Below the pieces are notes generated by a model, which had not been told where the DNA came from, did not search any database, and saw only the letters and a program-made list of their open reading frames with translations. DNA of 64,000 nucleotides, taken from positions 4,330,743-4,394,742 of the forward strand of contig RQOL01000374.1 in the NCBI GenBank assembly GCA_013076295.1, written 5' to 3'. The position numbers and the translations under genes are program-made. The stretch is from Sanderia malayensis (taxonomy: Eukaryota > Cnidaria > Scyphozoa > Semaeostomeae > Pelagiidae). Of this stretch, positions 31,359 through 42,300 are shown in pieces (position 1 is the stretch's first letter; the number at the start of each line of letters is the position of its first letter).

Positions 31359-32460
31359 AGAGCACTTTTCAGATTTATCTTCATCATCATCGATTATAGT
31401 TCCACCTAATAACATGTTTACAAGACACAGAAGTGAATCAGGCACAGATTGTTTTTGGGAATTTGGGGAAAAACTACTGTCAAAGTGTTGTTTTATTTCA
31501 AACATTTCTTGTCGTATTAGCTTTGCCGTTTTTGCAAGATGCATTGCTTGACTGCCAACAGTGTCTTCATTAGCAAAGTGAAGAGCAGATCCCAAATCAT
31601 CTTTGTATGCTAAATATACATCTCTGCCTTTTTGATTAGCGCAAAGAGAAGGAGATAAATCTATTAAACATTCTTTAAACCTTGTAGTGTTGACTCTCTC
31701 TGGAATATCAGCATTTTGTTGTTTCAGTAAATCAACATAGTATATGGCCAAGTGAGACAGTTTCGAATATAGAGCAGTTTCTTGCCTATTGGAAAAATTT
31801 TCCTCAATGTACATCACCAACTTGGCATAAGCAATGCTTTCTTTGTTTCGTTGGTTCCTTTGTGGGCTCTCTTTCTTTGCAAAACTTCTGTATTTGTTCG
31901 TAAATGAATTAAAACAAGACTTATGATAACATGTATCCCGGGAATGCAAATCTCCTTGCGCAAGTTTTGCAAGCAACATCGATTCTCGCATTTCTGTAGC
32001 ACATTCTCAAATGTTCTCATCTAAACTCGTGGTCAAAAACTTTGTGAAGCTCCCCATCAGAATTATCGAAAAAAAGCAAATTGCAGCATTTGCACCCAAA
32101 GAATTCTTAGCTTCAAAGCTATGACGTGTTTTAGCGGGACTATGCTTTTCTTCTTCAAGTTTACGCTTTTTGGCCCGCTCAAATTTCTGTTTGTTGAATT
32201 TATTAAAACAGGATTTGTGCCACACTGCCCCATTCTCCCTGAATGTTTCTTCGATTCCATTCTCCCCTGCAAGTCCTACAACATCAATATCCAAAGGAAA
32301 TGATTGTATCCTATGAAATTTCGGAATATTTTCGGCAAAAGATGTGTATCCAGATGCTTGACTTTTAGTAGAGTTCAGGGGGTCTACAAGTCTCTGACTT
32401 TGAGTTTGTTGGCACAAAACACAAAGTTGCCAATCAAAGTTGCCAATCAATGTCTGCCAT
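31359..32460 (-). pseudogene. Copy A, N-terminal half: zinc-binding transposon protein
   Basis: ATG at 32460 (MADIDWQL) is followed by a 13-bp tandem duplication (CAAAGTTGCCAAT, 32422-32447) that shifts the frame. The body then reads 'DWQLCVLCQQTQSQRLVDPL', 'GAVWHKSCFNKFNKQKFERA', two more frame changes near 32090-31990, then 'MRESMLLAKLAQGDLHSRD', 'CYHKSCFNSFTNKYRSFAK' and 'IPERVNTTRFKECLIDLSP'. The CxxC..HKSC pairs match those of copy B. The reading runs straight into the gypsy 3' LTR, and the rest of the gene is at 17436-14717. About 170 residues expected between the halves are absent, so a deletion accompanied or followed the insertion. Confidence 0.75.
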
Positions 32461-33364
32461 GGATGATTTTAAATTTAGATTATCATCCACATTCAAGAAG
32501 TTCTATCGAGGAGAATTAACCAAGATTCAGAATCCATCTTTATATCTGAAAGATTCGACTGAAATGCACAATGCATGTGGTCTCTTGCACATGGTCTTTT
32601 GCACATGGCTTTTGCACACGGCTTTTGCGAACCACATTTGCACAGGCAAAAAATTACCACTGTCTGGATCGGGAGAATAGACCCTGCTAAATGTGCCATA
32701 TGCCGTGTCAAAAATGCCTTTTAGCTTTCATTGCAGTTAGACTTACCTCGTAAAAATATGAAAAATAAATTATTATTGCATTATGACGTTATTTGGCGAT
32801 TGTCCTTGCTTTACAAAGCCCTCTCATCATGTGATTGAAGGAGGATCCAATATGTATCCTCTTTGATTCAAATTTTTCATGTCTTGTAGTAGAAACAAAT
32901 CAACTTTGGTGGTCTTCATAAGTTCAATAATTATTCCTTGAAATTTAGATCCTGAACCACTGAACACTGATGACGTCACTATGACGTTACTGGAGGTTAC
33001 TAACAGGATATCAATGAATTTTTCAATTTCGAAGCTTTCTCAGCTATCATTAGCTGTTATTACACTGACTTGATGAAAATTAGTTAAAATAAAGCATAAT
33101 CGAGTTTTGACCAAATATGGTTATGACCATTATTTTATGACGTCATTATCACGTGATTGACGGGGGATTCACCATGTCTCCTCCTAAGTTCTGATTCTCC
33201 ATGTTTTGAAAATGATAGTTTTAAAAATATTATTTTCCGTGACTTCCTGTCGATGCAACAATGAATTACGAATTTCCCACGTATTAATGAATGGTGGCCA
33301 TCAATGTGCCATGGTACATAATAAGTGCGACAGGAAATCAGGACACCTCACCGCAAAGCAGAAT
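32461..33364. other. Upstream region of copy A, nothing else recognised
   Basis: Includes a TTTGCACATGGCTTTTGCAC-type imperfect repeat (32584-32640), several TGACGTCA/TGACGT-like motifs, and AT-rich spacer. No coding motif supported. Confidence 0.4.
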
Positions 33365-33556
33365 TTATTGGATCTTCCTTTGAATCATTATTCCCTTCGA
33401 CTTTAGGTACCCAAAAACATATGGTTCTCCTGTTGTGTAACCATCGCAACTCAGATAGTCTTTCACTATTTGATCAACTTCTCTGTCAGCACTGCTTGTA
33501 AAATTCTTCAAGTTTTGCAATTCGTATCCCGGACCTGTCGATAGATTGCCCATCAT
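33365..33556 (-). pseudogene. IS3-type integrase N-terminal fragment
   Basis: The minus strand reads 'ADREVDQIVKDYLSC', 'GYTTGEPYVFGYLKSKGIM' and 'IQRK'. This pattern (LDxxVxxxxxxxGxxxGxxxxxGxLxSxGIxIQRxR) is the helix-turn-helix region before the catalytic core in the integrases of these elements; compare E3 '[20 protein letters not shown]'. It is a short orphan fragment ending at unrelated sequence on both sides. Confidence 0.55.
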
Positions 33557-34990
33557 GACACCCCAAACATTTCCAGCTGAATACTATGCAGTTCATGTAA
33601 CCAAGCCAGTTAAAGAGCTTGCAGAAGTATATAGTGCCTTTGAATCAGTAGTTACATATCAAGATTCTCGAAAAATGTTGATTCAGAATAAAACCAATAC
33701 AACGACAGACAGAGTACCGGCAAACTGGTGAGGATTGTGAACCACTACTGGGGAAAATCATTGAATGAACTGAATTGCCACCTTCATCCTCTCAATTTCG
33801 TTGTCCTCATGTTCTAGGTCAGCCTTAAAAAAGCTAGAATATATGCAAGAAATTTCAAAGGCTCTTCTTGGAAAGGACTGCATTGCTGGAAATATTGTGT
33901 TGCAGGTGAACAAACTCTGATACAAAGACGGAAAAGTTTTCCACCGGGTTTTGTTACATTCTTGGACAAGAGTAACTTACCCTGTGGAGTCCTGGAAAGG
34001 TTTCGTGGCAATTGTATCCACATTGTATTCCATTTATGTGGGATTTATATCCAAAATTATGAAAAGTTCTTGCAATTTTTCACAGATGGAACATCATGTG
34101 GTGGGTTGAGAAAGAATATTCTCCAAGATTTCATGTCTCCCTTTGGGAAAACAGAGATGACCATTCTTGGCTTGATTAGAAAGCTCCTAACAGGACCTTG
34201 GATGCGAAAATTTTAAGTGGCAGGCGAAGATCAAAAGCATTAATTATGTAGAGGGAATAGAGGTTGTGAAAGATGTTGTTGAACCTTCAACGCATGAGTT
34301 TGAGCAAGACAAAGATTGTCTGTTAAAGATGAAGAAAGATTTTTTCGGAATCAATGTTGATGAAACAGACCAAACGTTGCAGGTACTGAGAGTCCATCCA
34401 CAGAATGATTCATTATTTCAGAAAATGATGCCTTTGTGCCCGAAATCGATTGCTGAGCTGTTAAGAAAACAGTACATGAAATATTATGAAAATAATATAC
34501 TCACTTGCCTAGAAAAAGAAACTGATACAGCCAGACTGCACAAAATCGACTGTGAAGAGATAATGGGGATGTTTAGCGCAGCTAAAGCAAAGTCCCCAAA
34601 TGCCACACTTTGTTATTTGTCATCCAGGCTCAGAGCACAAAAACAACACAACTGAATTCATTGATTCGCTAGAAAAAAGTACAAAGGAAGCCTACATTGG
34701 AAAGTCAACTGGGCTTGCAAAGCAAAAAAGGATGTGACAAGAAATTGCCAGGAGAGAAGCAGAAAAGAAAGTGAAAAGGGAGAGAAGAGACAGAAGAAAA
34801 TTGGAAAACACTTGAAAACAATACTTTTGAGTGACATCTCGAAAGAATTCCCAGAGTCGACATGGAGACAAGTTGAAGACCTAGAGTTACTTCTCGAAGG
34901 AAAGGCAGTAGGAAAAGATGCTTATCATGTTTGCTAAGATGAGCCAAAAGTTTCAAGGAAATATTGTGGCAGAATTGAAAAAGTAAAAAA
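33546..34990 (+). pseudogene. Unassigned repetitive transposon-like ORF, broken
   Basis: Pieces in shifting frames seem to belong together: 'TPQTFPAEYYAVHVTKPVKE', 'YKDGKVFHRV', 'FLDKSNLPCGVLERFRGN', 'CGGLRKNILQDFMSPFGKTE', 'LGLIRKLLTGPWMRKF', then open 34266-34655 with 'FEQDKDCLLKMKKDFFGINV' and 'EEIMGMFSAAKAKSPNATLC'. A final part (34734-34990) is highly charged and ends 'GRIEKVKKNFICQLAYWDE'. I have the impression that this is a multicopy protein of invertebrate genomes, but I cannot name its domain or function. Several stops and frameshifts are present. Confidence 0.5.
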
Positions 34991-35050
34991 GAATTTCATT
35001 TGTCAACTTGCTTACTGGGATGAACAGTAGGAGGAAACATATGAAGATGC
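34937..35050 (+). repeat. ~115-bp direct repeat, copy 1
   Basis: GATGAGCCAAAAGTTTCAAG onwards; repeated at 35187-35300 with few changes. It includes the end of the unassigned ORF, so that end was duplicated. Confidence 0.8.
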
Positions 35051-35186
35051 TGTTGCCTATAATATATCCTTGTATCAACTTGCTGCTGACTTGATCAATG
35101 GGGACATTTTAATTTTATAGACACACACTTTGAATTAAACTTCAAGTATGTTGGGTTTAATTAATCAAATTATCATGTTTGGGAAG

Positions 35187-35300
35187 ATGAGCCAAAAGTT
35201 TCAACGAAATATTGTGGCAGAATTGAAAAAGTTAAAAAGAATTTCATTTGTCAACTTGCTTACTGGGACGAACAGTAGGAGGAAACATATGAAGATGCTG
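35187..35300 (+). repeat. ~115-bp direct repeat, copy 2
   Basis: Second copy of 34937-35050. It is followed at 35301-35396 by three about 45-bp units sharing GGAGGACTATTTATAC/CC. Confidence 0.8.
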
Positions 35301-35399
35301 GTGTCCTCACGGAGGACTATTTATCCATTTTATTGTGTCCCTGCGGAGGACTATTTATACAATTCACTGTGTCCTCGCGGAGGACTATCTATACAGATA

Positions 35400-36210
35400 T
35401 TTTGTTATTGCCGCACCTACACAAAAAACTGTGCAAAGTAAATGTGTGAGGTCATCCTCCTTGCTTAAAGCTACTGTTGTCAGTGGGGAGAATTCGCCCA
35501 AAGTGACACATAAACGCTGGTAGGACTTCCCCCAACGTTTAGCAGTAAAGACAAGCAATTTTAGCAATATTGCCATATTCGACCTGTCGTTTCTCCCGAC
35601 TGCGCAGGCATGTATCATTTCTGTTGGCAAAATTTCACTCACACACAATGACAATTGGCAAGTAACTTAATAATTTGATTGTTTGGGGCAAACACAATGT
35701 CGTGTTTCTACAATTTTAAGATTAATACCCACTTTTTTTCGATTATCCTGTAGGTTTTCCATGCAACCTACAAATGTCTAAAGCTCCCAAACAAGGTAGA
35801 AATCAAATCCCTAAGAGACAATAGATAGGCAGGCCAGGGGTCCTCAAACCAACGAGAGTTGTGAGTAGCTGCGATGCGAACCTTTATTGCCTGCCACGTC
35901 TAAAGTTACACTGACAGCCGGTGCCTCAGTTCAATTTAGAAAATAGAAAAGGTTGCACCCATTCCTTTGCGACGACAGGGCGACCCACCATGTGATGTCA
36001 TCGCGCTCCCATGCCGACAGACGATGTAATTCGGGGACCTGGTGGGGTCGGTCAACAAGTCGACACAAGAATGGCCGGGCCAATACAATAACCTGACAGC
36101 AATGCTGCAAACTGCCAATTAACGAAAGAGTCTCGCAACATTTCAGCTTTTGCTTGCTGCCATATTTAGGTACAAAAATTGTCCCGGTATTTGTATCTTG
36201 CCCAACTCCA
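35400..36210. other. No gene recognised
   Basis: Short overlapping ORFs in both directions only; part may be intron or 5' flank of the DUF6589-type gene. Confidence 0.35.
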
Positions 36211-36214
36211 TCGA

Positions 36215-36928
36215 AAAATGAAGAGACAATTTGACAGAAGAGCGATCAAGAAACTTACAAGGGGCAATGGCGGATGGTGGATCAGATTATGATTGCCTTA
36301 ATGGAATCATTCCTAAAAATGAAGATTGGCATGCAATTTGTTACATGTACAAGGTACTCATCAACGTTACATGTTCAAAAAGTTTTAACTCCTCAACCCT
36401 TGATGCTCAATTGAAATCATATACAAGTTATTATTTGAGTAATGAGGAATCACTTGTTAAAATGTTCAAATTTTAATAAAATTTCAAGAAATAATTTCTA
36501 ATGGCATTGATAAATGTTGGCATAATTTAGCATAATTCCCTAGTGTGTAGATCTCAACCTCATCTTCCAAATCTCAACAACTCATTGAAATGAGGTTTCA
36601 ATAACCAGACTAGAACGGCTGTTGTCTAAAGTAGCAGAGGGTTTTTCTGACAGTCCAAACAGTTTTTTGATATGATGTTAACTATAATTAAGAGTTTACA
36701 CCTTTGCAGATACTCTATGAAGCTTTCTTCAATAATGAATCTATGAAAGATGTTGGTACAATGACTTATAATATGAATCTTGTGAGAAACACAAATGCAA
36801 GAGGCAATGTTCTTGATAAGTTCAATGAATGCAAGGAGTATGTAAATTTTGAGACAGATGCCCTTCTAATAACACTGGCAATGAAATATTTTGGAATACC
36901 TAGCATTCATGCAGTTGCAGGTGAAGTT
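36215..36928 (+). pseudogene. DUF6589-type protein, 5' part, split by E3
   Basis: An exon ending at a donor near 36353 encodes 'MADGGSDYDCLNGIIPKNED' and 'WHAICYMYK'. A CAG acceptor at 36709 opens a second exon: 'ILYEAFFNNESMKDVGTMTY', 'EYVNFETDALLITLAMKYFG'. These strings match what I know of DUF6589 proteins, abundant in cnidarian and fungal repeats and of unknown function. The exon runs into the E3 TSD at 36923-36928. The continuation is at 44682. Across the empty site the frame is continuous. Confidence 0.65.
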
Positions 36929-37167
36929 TATGGAGCGGCATGGGGGTCAAAAATATTTCGTCGGAGGATCTCTTCCTCGTTGTGGTTACGACCATGCATC
37001 CGTAAACCGGCACCGTAATCTCGTTTTTAAATCGCGACCATGCATCCGTAAACCGGCACCGTAATCTCGTTTTCAATCGCGGCCATGCATCCATAAAACG
37101 GCATCGTAATCTCGTTTTCAATCGCGGCCATGCATCCGTAAACCGGCATCATAATCTCCTTTTCAAA
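36929..37167 (+). repeat. Left TIR with 45-bp array (E3)
   Basis: Unique about 75-bp end followed by about four units of ATGCATCCGTAAACCGGCAC..TCTCGTTTTCAATCGCGGCC type. Inverted at 44362-44675, where five to six units are present. Confidence 0.92.
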
Positions 37168-37222
37168 CACAGCATCCAATTTTTTACGAAAGTGGAAAAG
37201 TAAGTAAAATCAAAGAGGCAAG

Positions 37223-39240
37223 ATGGTACCACTGCAAATATCTGTTCAATTGAGGAAAATTGTCGACAAGCTTTTGATCGATTTGTCCCAGAATATTGAC
37301 AATGGTAATGTTGACTATCTTCATTTTCGAATTGATAATTTGTTGCACTTTGTAATGAAATGTAATGAGCTGTACAATATTGACAATCAAGTGATGTTGT
37401 TGGCTCAAAAGGCAGCCAAACTAATCAAGAAAACAACAGAATTTGCAGGTCATGACGGATACCAGTCACCGAAATTGAAAAGTGGATGCAGAGGAAGGCC
37501 ATCGTTTATTCTAACTAAGCCACAACTTGAATTTTACCTGGAACACAATTTCAGTGTTCCTACAATTTCGAAAATCTTATCTGTCAGTGAAAGTACTATA
37601 AAGCGTCGACTCAAAAAACACAACCTTTCGATAAGTGAGACATACTCCGATGTTAACGATGATGAATTGGACAGAGAGGTCAAAGAATTAATATCCAAGA
37701 ATCCAAATTGTGGGTATAGAAGAATGCACGGGCTACTCAGTTCTATTTCCATAAAGGTTTCCAAAAGAAGAGTAAGACAGTCAATGCACAGAGTCGACCC
37801 GGAAGGCATACCAATGAGAGCATTACAACTAACAACTATTTCACGTCGGCGGTACAAAGTTCCGAGAATATTATCTCTTTGGCACTTGGATGGGCATCAT
37901 AAGTTGATAAGGTTTGATTAAAAATAAATTTTTTTTACAGTTCCAAGTTCATATTTAAGCATTAAATGTATATTTATGATCTAACTGCCAAAATAAAAAT
38001 CTCCCACCAATAATTTGGCTTTGTAAATAAACAGGGTTTGCAAGAAATCATTTGTCAAAACTTTCCAGCAATTTTTGAGTGAGTTCCAGCTTTGTGGAAT
38101 ATCCCCAAATCGTCATTGCCATTGTACTTGCTTGTTTCTCAATTCATGTTTCATAGTTTTGATGATTACCAAGTACACGTTTACTTCATCATGTGACTGT
38201 TTCAATCATAGATGGAAGTTTGTGATCCACGGCTGCATAGACGGGTTTAGTCGCAAGATCATGTACCTTTCCTGCAACACGGACAACAAGGCAAACACAG
38301 TACTAAACGAATTCTTGTTTGCAGTTCAACAATTTGGACTTCCCTCGAGGGTCCGAGGTGACATGGGAGTCGAAAATGTCGACGTTGCGTGGTACATGTT
38401 TACTCATCCAGCTAGAGGGCCAGACAGAGGGAGTTTTATTGCCGGAAAAGGAGTACATAATCAGCGCATAGAGCGACTTTGGGTAGATGTTTACCTTGGA
38501 GTAGCATACATCTACTATTGCCTGTTTGTACACATGGAGTTGCTTCAACAACTGCATGTAGACAATGAAATTGAGATGTTTGCACTGCATTATGTTTTTA
38601 AAGAAAGGATTAGCAATCACCTGACTGAATTTACAAATGGGTGGAACTGCCATAAACTCAAAACGGAAAAAAGCTCGACCCCTAACCAGCTTTGGATACA
38701 AGGACAGCATGCCCTATTCAGTAGATTGTGTGATGCAGGTGCAATATGGGAGCCCACTTCTCAAGTAAGACACTGTTTATTATTGCTTCTCTAATGACGT
38801 TTCAAACTACAAAATATTGTGCAGAAATTTGCCAGAAAGTAGTATACAAATAAAGACGAGTGATAGAAAATCGAATGGTGGCACTGTCAAATTTTACCAT
38901 TTGTAGTAGTTTTTTCAAAACGTAATTTCTGTTACTTCAGAATGCAATATTGAATTGCCAGACTATTCTGTCAGAAGTTCACAGTAAAACAGAAATAACT
39001 AATAATTTTTTCTCGATTGTTTTGAAGGAAGAGGCATCGCAATATGGTGTCGACTGGGATGGTCCAGTTTGTAATGCAGATGAAGAACCTGGCGTGGTTG
39101 TGCGCCCAGTGAAATGTCCCCTGACATCTGTCCAGCTTGAGTGCCTAAAACAGCAAGTTAATCCAAATGCACCAAGTACCAGCTTTGGTATGGATATTTA
39201 TGAAGAGACATTGGATGCAATAAAACAAATGATTCAATAA
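37223..39240 (+). CDS. IS3-type DDE integrase/transposase of E3
   Basis: Three exons, 37223-37911, 38212-38764 and 38941-39240, with GT-AG borders and matching phases give a 513-aa protein without stops. An N-terminal helical region comes first, then a helix-turn-helix '[19 protein letters not shown]' with '[20 protein letters not shown]', and a second HTH-like '[12 protein letters not shown]'. The rve core has D223 (WHLDGHHK), D280 ([11 protein letters not shown]) and E317 (NQRIERLW); the last two are 36 residues apart, as in IS3/retroviral integrases. It should cut and join the TIR ends. Exon 2 first-codon splitting (AG|A) confirms the first intron. The intact triad and ORF make this the best candidate for an active enzyme in the window. 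Confidence 0.88.
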
Positions 39241-39377
39241 CAAAACTTTCACAGGATAATAAGGATAACAAAACATTTTCAAACTCGATGATTAAACATA
39301 ATATTCTATCCCACATATATAATCACCTTACTAAACAAGTGCTTCTTCGCAGTTGTGTTCTAAAAAAAAAGTCATGT

Positions 39378-42300
39378 TCAGGCAAAATCCATGCCCCAAT
39401 AACCCGACTTTAGAAGCGCAAGAAATTCTTCCTTGAATTCTGGGAAGGAGTCATATGTTGCCGGGACGTCTAGTACAGCACCACAAGTATGGGCAACGAT
39501 TCTTCGTTCTATTCCAGTTAAATTGTTAAATGCTACGCTGATCTTCTCAACGCACATCATATCGGAACCTGTTGCATATCTCATAAAGAGACTAATGTTT
39601 TCTTTTTTCAAAGTCCTCACAAACTTCTTCAAGTAACTGAATGCATCCTTTTCCCTGTCGATTTGAGGGTCAGCATGAAGCAGCTTAAGGATCTTTTTGG
39701 ATGTGGGTGTTCCATTTTCGTAAATCTTCGACAATTCATCACTACTTGTAATGATCTTCTGCTGGGCAAAAACATCTCCCCATGCCTTCAATATGTAAGT
39801 AGTACCCATGAATATGTCTCTGCGGGCCAATTCAGTGACAAGAGTTCTCAGTTCATCGACACTGCGAGGAACTCTTGAAGAGTTCAAAGAAGATAATGTA
39901 TCAAGAAGATCTTCGTTGTTATCGATTTCCTTACTGTTTAGTGCATCTCTCAAGACTTCCATATCAGCAGCTGGGATGTACCTAAAATACCCCTGGAGAA
40001 GATCATCTTGGGTTATTGTCGGAATACCGAAAAGAGTGGCCGAAATAAATACTTTGCTGAGCTTTAGGGGGAAGTATTTTGTGTCTTTGTATCCTTTCAG
40101 AAGAATGCGGCAAATAGATTGCCATTTGTGTCTTCTACGTCATGGCGAATGTGTGGCAGCATCTCCGTTTCCCCCGTGAACAAACGATTAAGGAGCTCTG
40201 ACCAAAAGGCCGTGAGGATGTCCCTGTAAACACCACCAAAATCGTCTGCTTGCTCCACTTGTCCCCGCTCGTTAACTGCTTGCATTTCCAATCGCTTATC
40301 GAGTATGTTTAGATCGCTGAATGTTTTGATCATATCTTCCACAATAAATGTTCGACGAATTGTTATTTTCAACACATCATTTGATCTTAAAATAAAAGAA
40401 TCAACAATACAATTTATATATTTATTGAGTTGTTTGGCTGTTTTAAATTTATACATTAAGTTGATGTGTGCATGATAAGTTAATCTGCTACTCGAGTTTC
40501 ATGCTTTCGCAATCTTCATGCAGTTAATAATATACATACAAGATAAAGATGCTTTCATAATTTCGTCACTCGATGAATCATTAGCAACACTGGATGAAGA
40601 GGCTTCAACTTCGGAATTCGTTTGTTGGTCCACCTGGAAACAATATTTCAAACATGAAGATTAAAATTTTCTACCAATTATAAAAATGAAACAGTCAGAT
40701 CAATGACCGAAATAAAAAAAACTGTGATATGTCTGCCTACTTACGAAAGATATACAACATTTTACAAATTAGAAATATACTAAAGACGTCTTACGGGAAA
40801 ATCTGTACCATCCCAGACAACATTAAACGTGCAAGGCACAGCAACTCCCACATCTGCAAGTGATGTTCGTTTCTGGTCCGACTTTATTGTTGGTGTTGTG
40901 GGACTCTGCATCCGAAAACAAGGGGTCGAATTTGCCTGACTGCCAATGAAATTTACCACAACCTAAAAAAGTATATATTCTTAATAAGAATAAATACGAT
41001 ATACACAGAAATTAATTCGCAGTCACTACAAAATTTTGACAGCCTTAATTTTATCAATTTCTCCCAAATGTAATGTGTTTTCCAGTCTGAAAATGAGTCT
41101 TGAAGGCTATTTGAATTATTTCATATTGCCTTCAAATCCATCTATATTCGAGGCAAATGAAAACAATTTATTGATGCTTATCAAAAATTCAAGTGGTAGT
41201 AGCAGTTACAAACGCTTTTTCGAGCAAACAACATTATTTTTAGGAAGTAGACCAACCTCAACATCACAGGTATTCTTGAATCTGCGGCAAATTGTTTCCC
41301 CACTTGGTAGTCTAAATCGCAGTGGCACGACATCATTTTCATCTGTAGGCTCTTCGGGTAACTTTCTCTTGCATGATTCTCGAAACTACATGAAAAATTG
41401 GGTAGATACCAAAATTCATAAAAAATTCATATTTTAGTAATATTAAAATAACTAGAAATATTAGAATCAGTGCTGTATTAGAAATCATAAAGGATATGTA
41501 AAATCACTTCAAAGATTACCAAATTCTAGCCTGCACGCAGGCTTTGGTGACCAAATACCAATTCTAGTGTAACAACTTTTAAGAAAGGATTCTCTTAAAT
41601 TTGTAAACACATGTTTTATAAATTTGGTTCTTCCATATGAATTTCTATCCATTTTTGCCCAAATTTTAGTAAAATTATGTTCAATTGCAGCAGATTTCAT
41701 TATTCATTAAATTATTTAAAATTTTCTTCCTTCAAATTCAACTGAACAATTAAAATTCAGACAAAACAATTCTTTGAAATTGTTAATAAATTGCAAAAAA
41801 TGATTCCTCATAAAAACATACATGTGAAAATGTATGTGCATCCATTTCCTCCAGTTCTTCCACCTCTCTTTTTGATTCCTAGAACGAACACAACAAATAC
41901 CAAATAAGGGCTCCAATCACACAATGAATAATAGTAAACAAATGTATTCAATATGTCTGACCATTACATTCTATCTCAGCAATTCAGTCTGGAACAATTT
42001 GTTAACCAGCCTAAAAATGCCGGTTTTAGATCACAAAAACTAGAGAAGAGATGATCTATTTGAGGTGTCACTGTGCTTCAAGTAAAATGAGGTGAATAGA
42101 TTAGTCAATTTGTTTTGTTCATCACTCAAATTAAAAAAAATCCTATTACAGTATTTGATTGAATTAAACTATCAACACTGAAAAAGTTAGTTGCCTTCTT
42201 TTTGTCTGCTGCCAAACTTGCACCATATGCATCATTTTGTGCTTCTATGAGTAATTTTCTCTCAGATGGTGTTTCAGAATGTTCACTGACATCGCTCATG

